From: Roseomonas sp. OT10
GTDB taxonomy: Bacteria; Pseudomonadota; Alphaproteobacteria; Acetobacterales; Acetobacteraceae
Assembly: GCF_020991085.1 (NCBI RefSeq)
Contig: NZ_CP087719.1
Span: forward strand, 3,988,001 to 4,052,000
Length of the DNA: 64,000 nucleotides
Reading direction: 5' to 3'
The position numbers and the translations under genes were made by a program. The notes beneath the pieces were generated by a model. It saw only the letters and a program-made list of their open reading frames with translations, did not search any database and had not been told where the DNA came from. Numbering within the stretch: the stretch's first letter is position 1; each line of letters opens with the position of its first letter. Of the stretch, positions 36,865 through 44,835 are shown piece after piece.

Positions 36865-38322
36865 ATGAGACGCGCCCTTGCCCTGCTGGGTGCCGCCCTG
36901 GCCGGCGCGGCGTTGCTGGCGGCCGCCTATGTCGCGCTGTTCAACGCGCTGGTGCCCCCGGCCCCCGGCTCGATCTACCGCGAGGTGCTGCTGGCCGACG
37001 CGCCGGGCCCACGGCTGATCGTCGACAGCGGCTCCAACGGCCTCTACGGCCTCGATGCGACGGAGCTGGGGCGCGGGTTGAACCGGGTGGGCATCACCGC
37101 CTCGGACAATGCCGGCTACAACCTCGTGCACAAGGCGTGGCGGCTGCTGGAATGGGCACGGCCGGGGGATGCGGTGATCCTGCCGCTGGAATGGCCGTAC
37201 TACGACGCGCCGGACCGCATCACCGATTTCTACCTGGAGGCCTCGACCAGCTACTATCCGGGCTACTTCCAGGCCATTCCCTGGGACCAGCGGCTGCGCC
37301 TGCTTGCCGCCCTGCCGCTCTCGGGCGCCAGCGCCCGGCTCTGGTCCAATGCGGGGAGCTGGTGGCGCGGCTGGCAGCCGGCGCGGCGGGAAACCCGGCT
37401 GGAGCGCTTCGCCGTCCTGGCCGACCGCGGCGCCGACGGGCGGGAGGAGAATCCGCCGAAGCGCGGCCTGCGGCCCGAGATCGCGCATATGAGCTGCGGC
37501 AAGTTCATGTTCTACCTGCAGGAGGACGGTCACCGCCCCCCCGATGCGGCCGGGCTGCGGCGGCTGATGGAGCTGCTGGACAAGCTGCGCCGGCGTGGAG
37601 TCCAGGTCGCCTTCGTCCCCCCGGTGGTGGGCGGCGAGGACTGCTACGTGGAAGCGGCCACGCTGGACGCCTATCTGGCGCAGGTCCGCGCCATCCTCGC
37701 GGAACGGGGCTTCCAGCTCCTGGGCGATCCGCGGGATTTCTGGATGGGGCCGGAGACGATCCTCGACACCTACTACCACCTCGATGCGTCCGCCCGGGCC
37801 GAGGCGACGGCCCGGCTGCTGCCGCTGCTGCGCGAGGCGGGCTTCGCCGCGCCCCCCGCCCCCCTGCCCGACCTGGCCGAGACGGTGGTTCGGCGGGAAC
37901 GGGAGGAACGCGGCGACCGCTGGCCCGAAGCCATGCCGGCCGGGCGCGAGACCCCGGGCACCGACACGGTGCGCCTGACCGCCCTGGCCGGCTGGTGGCC
38001 GGTGCGGCCCGAGGGGCGCTGGACCCGTGATGTCGGCGCCGTGCTGCGCCTGCGCCCGCCTTCCGGCACGCGCGCCCTCGCCCTGCGGCTGCGCGGCCCG
38101 GAGCCGGCGCGGCCGCTGGAGATCCTGCTGGACGGCATCGTGGTCGCCCAGGCCACGCCCGGGCCGGAGGAGGCCGTGGTCGAGGTGCCGCTGCCGCCTG
38201 GCCGCGACCGGGTCGAGCTGGTGCTCCGCCCGCCCGCCGGCGCACCGCCCCCGCCCCATCGCGGGGAGGAGGCGCCACCCCGGCTGGGGGTGCTGCTGCT
38301 GGGGGTGACGCCGCGCGCATGA
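36865..38322 (+). CDS. Membrane-anchored SGNH-like partner of MBOAT, paralogue 1
   Basis: A 485-residue protein with an N-terminal membrane anchor (LALLGAALAGAALLAAAYVA). SGNH-like features: PRLIVDSGSNGLYGLD (likely nucleophile Ser57), ASDNAGYN, and ILDTYYHLDASARAEATARL holding a candidate Asp/His pair. The C-terminal 120 residues form a beta-rich, Pro-rich region that may be a carbohydrate-binding module. Closely similar to the next gene, so the pair arose by tandem duplication. The role as acyl transferase or acceptor chaperone for the MBOAT upstream is inferred. Confidence 0.78.
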   Translation: MRRALALLGAALAGAALLAAAYVALFNALVPPAPGSIYREVLLADAPGPRLIVDSGSNGLYGLDATELGRGLNRVGITASDNAGYNLVHKAWRLLEWARPGDAVILPLEWPYYDAPDRITDFYLEASTSYYPGYFQAIPWDQRLRLLAALPLSGASARLWSNAGSWWRGWQPARRETRLERFAVLADRGADGREENPPKRGLRPEIAHMSCGKFMFYLQEDGHRPPDAAGLRRLMELLDKLRRRGVQVAFVPPVVGGEDCYVEAATLDAYLAQVRAILAERGFQLLGDPRDFWMGPETILDTYYHLDASARAEATARLLPLLREAGFAAPPAPLPDLAETVVRREREERGDRWPEAMPAGRETPGTDTVRLTALAGWWPVRPEGRWTRDVGAVLRLRPPSGTRALALRLRGPEPARPLEILLDGIVVAQATPGPEEAVVEVPLPPGRDRVELVLRPPAGAPPPPHRGEEAPPRLGVLLLGVTPRA

Positions 38323-39845
38323 GCCCCCGCGACGTCTCTCCGGCCCGCCCGCCCGAAGCGGCCGGCAGGCCCGCCGGTCCCCGCCATGCCGGGCTCCGCC
38401 GCAGCCTGCGCCTGCTGCTGGCCGGGCTGGCCGGCGCGGCGGTCGCGGCCGGGCTCTATGTCGGCAGCTTCGCCGCGCTGGTGCCCCACCCCTACGTGCC
38501 CAACCTGCGGGAGGCGCTGCTGCTGCACGCGCCGGGCCCGCGGCTGATCCTGGAGAGCGGATCGAGCGCGCTGCACGGACTGGATGCGACCGCGCTGGGC
38601 CATGGGCTGAACCGGACGGGGATCTCCATCGCCGACAACGGTGGCTACAACGGCGAGCACAAGGCGTGGCGGCTGCTGGCCTGGGCGCGGCCGGGGGATG
38701 CCGTGGTGCTACCCCTGGAGTGGATCTACTACGACCGCCCCGACGCGCTCTACGAGAGCTACCTGCGCGCCGCGACGACGCTGCTGCCGCATTACTTCCT
38801 GTCCCTGCCCTGGGCGGAGCGGCTGCGGGTCATCGCCGCCCTGCCGCTCTCCGAAGGCGTCGCCATCCTCTGGCGCAATGCCGGCGCGACGCTGCGCGGC
38901 GCCAAGCGCGACGACACGTCGCGCCTGCTGGAGATGCACCGCTGGCTGGCCGAGGAGCACCGCGACGGCGGCGCGACCGACCTCCCCCCTGCGGAGCTGC
39001 GCCCCGAGGCGCAGGCCCTGTCCTGCGATGGCTATCTCTTTCCCGACGGCATGCTGGAGCGCGGACCGGACCCGGCCCGGCTGGCGACGCTGCTGCGGCT
39101 GCTGGACCGGCTGCACGACCGCGGCGTATCGGTGGTGCTGGTGCCGCCGGTCGTGGCCGGCGAGGACTGCTATGCCGATCCGGCGGCGCTGGAGAGCTAC
39201 CTGGCGCGGCTGCGGGGCGTCCTGGCCGGGGCAGGCCTCTTCTACCTGGGCGACCCGCGCGATTTCCGCTTCGGCCCGGAATCCCTGCGCGACACCTACT
39301 ACCACGTGGACCACGCCGCCCGGGCGACGGCCACGGCGCGGCTGCTGACCCTGCTGCGCCAGGCGGGGCTTTCGGGGCCGGAGGGAGTACCGCCCCCCGG
39401 CCTCGCGGCGACCGTCGTGGCGCTGGAGCGGGCGCATCCCGCCCGCTCCGCCTGGCCCGGCGAGGCTCTGCCGGCCGGGGCCGAGGTCCCCGGCGGCTCG
39501 ACCATGCAGATCGAGGCCGTGGCCGGCTGGTGGCCGCCGGAGGATGGGGCACGCTGGACCCGTGGCGGCACGGCGGTGCTGCGCCTGCGACTGCCCCCGA
39601 AGCACCCGTCCCTGGCCCTGCACCTGCAGGCCCAGGGCGCGCCGCGCGGCGTCGAGGCCTGGATCGCCAACCGCCTGGCCGCCAGCGGCGTGATCGGCCC
39701 CGATCCGCAATGGCTGACGGTGCCCCTGCCCGCGGATGCCGAACGGGTCGAACTGGTGCTGCGCCCCGCAGCGCCGCAGCCGCCCGCCGATGCCGCCGGA
39801 CCGGATCGCGGTCTGCGGCTGCTGGGCGTCGCCGCACGGCCCTGA
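38319..39845 (+). CDS. Membrane-anchored SGNH-like partner of MBOAT, paralogue 2
   Basis: A 508-residue paralogue of the preceding protein, overlapping it by 4 bases. Shared blocks include GPRLILESGSSALHGLDATA (candidate Ser82), ADNGGYNGEHKAWRLLAWAR, VVLPLEWIYYDRPD, VLVPPVVAGEDCYADP and LRDTYYHVDHAARATATARL. An N-terminal anchor follows an Arg/Pro-rich cytoplasmic start. The same catalytic arrangement is kept in both copies, so neither looks degenerate; they may act on different positions or acceptors. Confidence 0.78.
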   Translation: MSPRDVSPARPPEAAGRPAGPRHAGLRRSLRLLLAGLAGAAVAAGLYVGSFAALVPHPYVPNLREALLLHAPGPRLILESGSSALHGLDATALGHGLNRTGISIADNGGYNGEHKAWRLLAWARPGDAVVLPLEWIYYDRPDALYESYLRAATTLLPHYFLSLPWAERLRVIAALPLSEGVAILWRNAGATLRGAKRDDTSRLLEMHRWLAEEHRDGGATDLPPAELRPEAQALSCDGYLFPDGMLERGPDPARLATLLRLLDRLHDRGVSVVLVPPVVAGEDCYADPAALESYLARLRGVLAGAGLFYLGDPRDFRFGPESLRDTYYHVDHAARATATARLLTLLRQAGLSGPEGVPPPGLAATVVALERAHPARSAWPGEALPAGAEVPGGSTMQIEAVAGWWPPEDGARWTRGGTAVLRLRLPPKHPSLALHLQAQGAPRGVEAWIANRLAASGVIGPDPQWLTVPLPADAERVELVLRPAAPQPPADAAGPDRGLRLLGVAARP

Positions 39846-39888
39846 TACCGACGGGATGACCCGTTGTTCTGCATGTTCGGGCGTGGGA

Positions 39889-40204
39889 CCGGGAGGGGAC
39901 GCCGTCCCCTCCCAGACCCTCCCCTGCCGGGGCCACAAGCGGGCCCCGGTCCCCGCTGGGAGTCTGGTGCTTCGTGGCTGCCGTCAGTCTCTCGGCTGAA
40001 CCCAGGGAAAGCGCGGACAGGCGGGACTCTGAATAAAGCTTCAGAGCGCGTCAGCGAGTGCGGCGGCCGGCCCCGCCGAGGAGCATGGCTCCTCGGCGCC
40101 TCGACCCCGTATCAGGCTGTCCCGCGGCAGCGCCGATCGGGTCCAGGGCCCGCAGGGTCCTGGCGGAGTGGGGGTATCGGGGGCGAGGCAGAGCCTTGCC
40201 CCCG
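39889..40204 (+). repeat. Dispersed hairpin-rich intergenic repeat, copy R3
   Basis: It begins about 45 bases after the stop of the second SGNH-like gene, in its orientation. Hairpins in order: GGAGGGGAC/GTCCCCTCC, GGGGCC/GGCCCC, then AGCGCGGACAGGCGGGAC, GAGGAGC/GCTCCTC, CCAGGGCCC/GGGTCCTGG, GGGGGCGAGGC/GCCTTGCCCCC. It is nearly identical over long stretches to R4 at 53323, in direct orientation. Weaker similarity to R5 extends to about 40262. The remaining bases to 40398 show no gene. Confidence 0.85.
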
Positions 40205-40398
40205 GGGAACGGGCGCACCCCACGCCGGCACGGATCAACGCATCCCGCCGTCCGTATGGGGCGGGATGGCGCCCATGGTGCCGCACGTGTCCGACGGAGG
40301 CTCTGCCTTCCCCGATGGGGCTATGAGCCGGCCCGGGGGCCCGCCGGGAGGGCCGACGCGCGCGGCGGCCGTGTCGGTTGTCGGTCAGGCCGTCGCGC

Positions 40399-41043
40399 TT
40401 ACTGGCTGGCCCAGACGATGCGGTGCATCCAGGTGATCTCGACCAGGTCGAAGCTGTAGTTCGGGTGTGCCGGGTTCAGGCTGGCCAGTTCCACCTTGCG
40501 GGCGGACTGGCGCAGCAGTTCCTTGGCCATCACCTCGCCGCCGCGCGTCCGCACCACCACCCGGTCGCTGCGGCGGATCGGGGCGGAGGGCGAGACGATG
40601 ATGGTGTCGCCGTCGCGGAACACCGGCTCCATGGATTCGCCCGAGATCTCCAGCGCGTAGGCGTTGGGATCGGGCACCTCGGGCACGCTGATCTCATCCC
40701 AGCCGGCGCCGGCCGGGTAGCCGCCATCGTCGAAGTAGCCGGCGCTGCCGGCCTGGGCGAGGCCGATCAGCGGGATGCGGCGCACCGGCCGGGCGCTGCC
40801 GCGGAAGTTGCCGGGAGAGCCGGTGATGAGGCTGGCGAAGGCTTCCATGCCGGTTCCCGTCGCGTCCAGCACCTTGGCCACGCTCTCGGTCGAGGGCCAG
40901 CGCGCGCGGCCATCCGGCCCTGTCCGCTTCGAGGGGTTGAAGGCGGTCGGATCCAGCCCGGCCTTGCGCGCGAGACCCGAGGGGGAGAGTCCGTTCTCCG
41001 CCGCCAGCGCGTCGATGGCGCGCCAGATGTCGTTGTGCTGCAT
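40399..41043 (-). CDS. XRE-type HTH / S24 self-cleaving phage repressor
   Basis: A 214-residue CI/LexA-like repressor. N-terminal helix-turn-helix GLSPSGLARKAGLDPTAFNP (residues 18-37); C-terminal S24 domain with cleavage site Ala98-Gly99 (GLAQAGSAG), nucleophile Ser137 (ISGESMEP) and base Lys174 (EVMAKEL). Known relatives cleave themselves on contact with RecA filaments. The -10 element lies only six bases before the ATG, so the mRNA is probably leaderless, like lambda cI from PRM. It heads the phage-derived cluster and is divergent from it. Confidence 0.92.
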   Translation of the reverse strand: MQHNDIWRAIDALAAENGLSPSGLARKAGLDPTAFNPSKRTGPDGRARWPSTESVAKVLDATGTGMEAFASLITGSPGNFRGSARPVRRIPLIGLAQAGSAGYFDDGGYPAGAGWDEISVPEVPDPNAYALEISGESMEPVFRDGDTIIVSPSAPIRRSDRVVVRTRGGEVMAKELLRQSARKVELASLNPAHPNYSFDLVEITWMHRIVWASQ

Positions 41044-41049
41044 GGGCGC

Positions 41050-41095
41050 ATTATCCTAGGCTCTTTATCCACAAACAATAGGAACATGCTCTTAA
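41050..41095 (-). promoter_or_regulatory. Repressor promoter with adjacent operator (site C)
   Basis: On the minus strand: -35 TTGTTT (41078-41073) and -10 GATAAT (41055-41050) with a 17-base spacer. Directly upstream of the -35 is TAGGAACATGCTCTTAA (41079-41095, plus-strand reading), an imperfect palindrome around GAACATGCTC that matches sites A and B. A repressor bound here could control its own gene, either negatively or, as at PRM, by contact with polymerase. Confidence 0.6.
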
Positions 41096-41130
41096 GGAGG
41101 ACTTGACGCCCAATCGAGTCGAAGCGCAAT

Positions 41131-41145
41131 GTTCACGTATTGTTC
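41131..41145 (+). promoter_or_regulatory. Alphaproteobacterial SOS (LexA) box
   Basis: GTTCACGTATTGTTC is a perfect match to the direct-repeat LexA box of alphaproteobacteria, GTTC-N7-GTTC. It lies 23 bases downstream of a TTGACG (41103-41108) and 25 bases before the first rightward gene, where LexA would block transcription. DNA damage would then release both this promoter and, through repressor cleavage, sites A, B and C. Confidence 0.7.
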
Positions 41146-41170
41146 AACCTAAAGGCGAGGACAGCCCCCG

Positions 41171-41617
41171 ATGACCAACGCCTCCCCCCGACCTGCCGGA
41201 CCCGGACGACTCTCCGCCATGTCCAAGTCGGAACCCTTCCGGACGGCCGAGGAGGCCTGGTTCTGGACCATGGCCGCGCTGGTGGCCCGGCGCGACGGTG
41301 CGCGCGTGCTGGCCGGGCGCGGACTGGTCGAGCGCCCCTGCGAGCCGGATGACGTGGTGAAGTGCCTCGACCGGCTCTATCGCCAGCGCCGGATCGACCT
41401 GGCCCATGCCCGCATCCTGCGCATCTGGGGCGAGCGGGGCGAGCGTCCGAACCCGCTCTCCCCGCGCGAGCGGCACGACCACCGTCTGTGGAGCGAGGCG
41501 CTGGACCGGCTGGAATGGCCGTTGCAGCTGAAGGGCATCGTCGCCGGCGACCCCTCCCTGCCACCCGCGCCCGAGGAGACGCGCGTGGTGTCGCTCGCCG
41601 CCCGGCAGCGCCCGTGA
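41171..41617 (+). CDS. Conserved phage-cluster protein, function unknown
   Basis: A 148-residue protein not assigned to a named family. The conserved-looking core runs from SKSEPFRTAEEAWFWTMAAL through GRGLVERPCEPDDVVKCLDR to LYRQRRIDLAHARILRIWGE, and the C-terminus has LWSEALDRLEWPLQLKGIV. Helical and arginine-rich, so a DNA- or RNA-binding role is possible. First rightward gene after the SOS box and the divergent repressor; its stop overlaps the next GTG start, so the pair is cotranscribed. Probably a regulatory or early gene of the element. Confidence 0.6.
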   Translation: MTNASPRPAGPGRLSAMSKSEPFRTAEEAWFWTMAALVARRDGARVLAGRGLVERPCEPDDVVKCLDRLYRQRRIDLAHARILRIWGERGERPNPLSPRERHDHRLWSEALDRLEWPLQLKGIVAGDPSLPPAPEETRVVSLAARQRP

Positions 41618-42126
41618 TTTTCGATCCGGATCAACCGGTTGGCCTTGCCGCACCGGGCATGTCGCCCGCCGCGGCGACCGGGTCGGGGCGGCGGTCGCAC
41701 CTCCGTCACGCCGAGGCGCAGGAGGTGTGGATCGGCTTCGGCGGTCGCGCCGACCAACTCTGGCTGCGCCTGCTGCGGCCGGGATTCCGCCACTGCTTCG
41801 CGGCGCTGCGCGACGGGTCCGGCTGGACGGTGCTGGACCCGCTGTCCGGGCGGCTGCTGGTCACCCGGCTGGACGCGCCGGGTGGTTTCGACCTGCCGGG
41901 CTTCTGGCGCCGGGCCGGGTGCACGGTGCTGGGTCCGTTCCGGCCTGCCGCTCCGCGCGCCCGCCGTCCCTGGCTCTCGCCCTTCTCCTGCGTCAGCCTG
42001 TGCCGGGCGCTGCTGGGCCCTGGGGCGCCACGGGCGGTGACGCCTTTCGGCCTGTTCCGCGGGCTGGATCGGCAGGAGAAAATTTCTAGGAAAATATTCT
42101 TGACTACCCTGCAGGCGAGGATGTAA
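41614..42126 (+). CDS. Conserved phage-cluster protein with possible permuted papain-like motifs
   Basis: A 170-residue protein from the GTG at 41614, which overlaps the previous stop. Notable residues in order: His in LLRPGFRHCFAALRDG, Asp in GWTVLDPLSGRLLV, Cys in WLSPFSCVSLCRALLG. The order His, then Asp, then a Cys at the start of a helix is that of circularly permuted NlpC/P60 (papain-fold) proteins, but I do not recognise a named family. Site B overlaps its last codons (42087-42106). Confidence 0.6.
   Translation: MIFDPDQPVGLAAPGMSPAAATGSGRRSHLRHAEAQEVWIGFGGRADQLWLRLLRPGFRHCFAALRDGSGWTVLDPLSGRLLVTRLDAPGGFDLPGFWRRAGCTVLGPFRPAAPRARRPWLSPFSCVSLCRALLGPGAPRAVTPFGLFRGLDRQEKISRKIFLTTLQARM
42087..42106 (+). 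promoter_or_regulatory. Predicted promoter/operator of the structural operon (site B)
   Basis: TAGGAAAATATTCTTGACTA embeds a -35 TTGACT at 42100-42105 and matches site A in 15 of its first 17 positions. The -10 is weak (TGTAAG, about 42122-42127). It lies within the 3' end of the preceding gene and about 160 bases before the first structural gene. By position it should drive portal through terminase. Confidence 0.6.
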
Positions 42127-42186
42127 GACCTCTCTCGTCAACGGGCGAGCTGCGCCCGCTGACCTCTCCTCCCGATCCCCACCTTC

Positions 42187-42223
42187 GCGGGCCCGGCTCC
42201 GGATCACTCCGGGCCGGGCCCGC
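42187..42223 (+). terminator. Strong hairpin in the leader of the structural operon
   Basis: GCGGGCCCGGC (42187-42197) pairs perfectly with GCCGGGCCCGC (42213-42223), and CCGGA/TCCGG extends the pairing inside the loop. It is followed by GGCCTTTC rather than a full T-run. It may be a terminator for the upstream genes or an attenuator in the leader of the portal operon; the weak T-run leaves this open. Confidence 0.55.
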
Positions 42224-42267
42224 GGCCTTTCGGGAGGCTCCTTCACCAACCAGGAGGTTCCGCGCGC

Positions 42268-42495
42268 ATGGGTGGCCTGTTCCGCGCCCCGAAGCCGGTG
42301 ACGCTTCCCGTCGCCCAGACCGCCACGACGGTCCCCGTGGCCACCGCGGCCAGCGCCGCCCCAGCCCCCGCCGAGGCCCCGCGGGAGCGGGCGCGGCGCG
42401 GCGTGGCGGGCACCATCGCCACCTCCGATCGGGGGGTGGTCACGCCGCTGTCCAGCCTGCCGCTGGCGGGCCGCAAGACCCTGCTCGGGGAGTGA
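42268..42495 (+). CDS. Small phage protein upstream of portal (T7 gp6.7/7.3 position)
   Basis: Seventy-five residues, MGGLFRAPKPVTLPVAQTA and onward, Ala/Pro/Thr-rich and low-complexity, with a more conserved end GVVTPLSSLPLAGRKTLLGE. The MGGLF-APKP start is common for small genes directly before the head-tail connector in T7-like phages. Preceded by CAGGAGG, a strong ribosome site. Role unknown; a minor virion protein by position. Confidence 0.65.
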   Translation: MGGLFRAPKPVTLPVAQTATTVPVATAASAAPAPAEAPRERARRGVAGTIATSDRGVVTPLSSLPLAGRKTLLGE

Positions 42496-42500
42496 GCCGC

Positions 42501-43910
42501 ATGACGCCCGCCGAGATCCTCGCCCGCCACGCCGCCGCGCTGGAGGCCCGCCGCCCCTGGGAGGGGGTCTGGCGCGAATGCTACGACCACGTCCTCTCCG
42601 CCACCCCCGGCGCCGGCGGGCCGACGCTCTACGACGCCACCGCGGCGGATGCGGCGGAACAGCTGGCGGCCTCGCTACTGGCCGAGCTCTGCCCGCCCTG
42701 GTCGCGCTGGTTCGGCCTGACCCCCGGCCGCGAGCTGGCCGCGGGCCCGGACGGCCCGGCGGCGGCCGAGGTGCTGGAGCAGACGGTGGAGGCGCTTCAG
42801 GGCCATCTCGACCGCTCCGCCTTCGCGACCGAGCTGCACCAGGCCTTCCTCGACCTGGTGGTGGCCGGGACGGGCGTGGTGCTGGTGGAGGAGGCGCCGC
42901 CCGGCGAGCCCTCCGCGCTGCGCATCCAGGCGGTGCCGCTGCGCGAATGCGTGCTGGAGGAAGGGCCCTCCGGCCGGCTGGACATGGTGTTCCGCGCTGC
43001 CCGCCTCGATGCGCCGACACTCGCCGCGCGCTTCCCCGGCGCCCGCCTGCCGGCCGCGGAGGAGGGCGAGCGCTTCCAGGTGGTCGAGGCGGTCTGGCCC
43101 GACGCCGCCGGCTATGGCTTCGCCGCCGTGCTGGAGCGGGACGGGCGCGGCACCCTGCTGGCGCGCGGCCGCTTCGCCCAGCCGCCCTTCATCGCCTTCC
43201 GCTGGATGAAGGCGCCCGGCGAGACCTATGGCCGCGGCCCGGTGATGAAGGCACTGCCGGACATCCGCACCGCCAACAAGGTGGTGGAGCTGGTGCTGAA
43301 GAACGCCTCGATCGCCGCGACCGGCATCTGGCAGGCCGATGACGACGGGGTGCTGAACCCCGCCACGGTGCGGCTGGTGCCCGGGGCGATCATCCCCAAG
43401 GCGCCGGGCTCGGCCGGCCTCACGCCGCTGGCGGCGCCCGGCAACTTCGACATGTCGCAGATCGTGCTCGCCGACCTGCGCGGGCGCATCCGCACCGCGC
43501 TGCTCGCCGACCGGCTGGGCCGGCCGCAGGACGCGAAGATGACGGCGACGGAGGTGCTGGAGCGCAGCGCGGAGACCGCGCGCCTGCTCGGCGCCACCTA
43601 TGGCCGCTTGCAGTCGGAGCTGCTGACGCCGCTGGTCGGGCGCTGCCTGTCCATCCTGCGCCGCCGCGGCGAGGTGCCGCCGGTGGTGCTGGACGGGCGC
43701 GAGGCGCAGCTCTCCTACCAGTCGCCGCTGGCGCGGGTGCAAGGGCGCGCCGACGCCGCGAACCTGATGCTGTTCCTGCAAGCCGTTGCCGCCATGGGGG
43801 CGGAAGCGGCCGCACAGGTCGACCTGCCCGCCGCTGCCCGCCATCTGGCCCGCACCCTCGCCGCCCCAGCCGAGGTGCTGCGGCCCGTCAACGCCATCAC
43901 CGAGGAGTGA
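42501..43910 (+). CDS. Phage portal (head-to-tail connector), T7 gp8-like
   Basis: A 469-residue dodecameric portal through which DNA is packaged and ejected. Typical blocks are RRPWEGVWRECYDHVLSATP and AADAAEQLAASLLAELCPPW at the N-terminus, RWMKAPGETYGRGPVMKALP with the NKVVELVLKNASIA helix in the centre, and RLGRPQDAKMTATEVLERSA toward the C-terminus. The ATG at 42501 is preferred to a GTG at 42492 because GGGGAG is too close to the latter. No disruption seen. Confidence 0.9.
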   Translation: MTPAEILARHAAALEARRPWEGVWRECYDHVLSATPGAGGPTLYDATAADAAEQLAASLLAELCPPWSRWFGLTPGRELAAGPDGPAAAEVLEQTVEALQGHLDRSAFATELHQAFLDLVVAGTGVVLVEEAPPGEPSALRIQAVPLRECVLEEGPSGRLDMVFRAARLDAPTLAARFPGARLPAAEEGERFQVVEAVWPDAAGYGFAAVLERDGRGTLLARGRFAQPPFIAFRWMKAPGETYGRGPVMKALPDIRTANKVVELVLKNASIAATGIWQADDDGVLNPATVRLVPGAIIPKAPGSAGLTPLAAPGNFDMSQIVLADLRGRIRTALLADRLGRPQDAKMTATEVLERSAETARLLGATYGRLQSELLTPLVGRCLSILRRRGEVPPVVLDGREAQLSYQSPLARVQGRADAANLMLFLQAVAAMGAEAAAQVDLPAAARHLARTLAAPAEVLRPVNAITEE

Positions 43911-43918
43911 TCCCGCGC

Positions 43919-44668
43919 ATGTCCGAGAGCCTGCTGGACGCCGCCCAGGAGACGGGCGGAGAGGAGGCGCCGCCCGCCGGTGCCCGCCCCCCCGGGATCC
44001 CCGAGAAGTTCTGGGATGCCGAGACGGGCACGCTGCGGGTGGAGGCGCTGCTGAAGTCGTATCGCGAGCTGGAGCGCAAGCTGTCCCAGCGCGGCGGCTT
44101 CGCGCCGCCCGGCCCCGACAGCCCGGAGGAGGAGCGGATCGCCTTCCTCCGCGCCATGGGGGTGCCCGAGGCGCCGGAGGGCTATGAGATCGCCTCGAAG
44201 CATGCGCTCTGCGGCGCCGACCCCGAGGTGAACGCGAAGCTGCACGCGGCGGGCTTCACCCCCGCCCAGGCGCAGCTCGTCTACGACCTGGCGGCGGAGC
44301 GGCTGCTGCCGATCGTGGCCGAGGCCGCCGCGGGCTACGAGGCGCAGCGCCAGCTCGACCGCCTGCGCGAGCGGTTCGGCGGCGAGGAGCGCTTCGCCCG
44401 CGTCGCGCAGCAGATCGCCGCCTGGGGCAAGGCCAACCTGCCGGCCGAGGTCTTCGCCGCCCTCTCCACCACCGCCGAGGGGGTGATGGCCCTGCACGGC
44501 ATGATGCAGAAGGCCGAGCCGTCCATGGCCCGCAGCGCGGAGGCGCCGGAGCCGGACGACGAAGCCGGGCTGCGCCGGATGATGCGCGACCCGCGCTACT
44601 GGCGGACGCGCGAGCCGGAATTCGTGAAGCGCGTGACCGAGGGATTCCGCCGCCTCACGGGCGGTTGA
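43919..44668 (+). CDS. Phage scaffolding / capsid assembly protein, T7 gp9-like
   Basis: A 249-residue acidic, mostly helical protein between portal and capsid, the place of the scaffold in T7-like phages. The N-terminal IPEKFWDAETGTLRVEALLK followed by SYRELERKL is a hallmark of this family in alphaproteobacterial phages; the C-terminus has MRDPRYWRTREPEFVKRVTE. The ATG at 43919 follows GAGGAGTGA. It would template prohead assembly and leave before DNA filling. Confidence 0.82.
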   Translation: MSESLLDAAQETGGEEAPPAGARPPGIPEKFWDAETGTLRVEALLKSYRELERKLSQRGGFAPPGPDSPEEERIAFLRAMGVPEAPEGYEIASKHALCGADPEVNAKLHAAGFTPAQAQLVYDLAAERLLPIVAEAAAGYEAQRQLDRLRERFGGEERFARVAQQIAAWGKANLPAEVFAALSTTAEGVMALHGMMQKAEPSMARSAEAPEPDDEAGLRRMMRDPRYWRTREPEFVKRVTEGFRRLTGG

Positions 44669-44835
44669 TGCGACAAGTCGTGAGTCATGCGCCAACTCTT
44701 CCTTCATGAGTCGCGTTGCTGACTCAGATCGCTCCTCGACGGTCGCCGAGGTCCTGCCCGCGCATCCCCCCTGAGGCAGACCGAGACACCGTCGCGCCGG
44801 ACCCGCCTCCCCCCCTCGGGCGGTCCGGCATGCGG

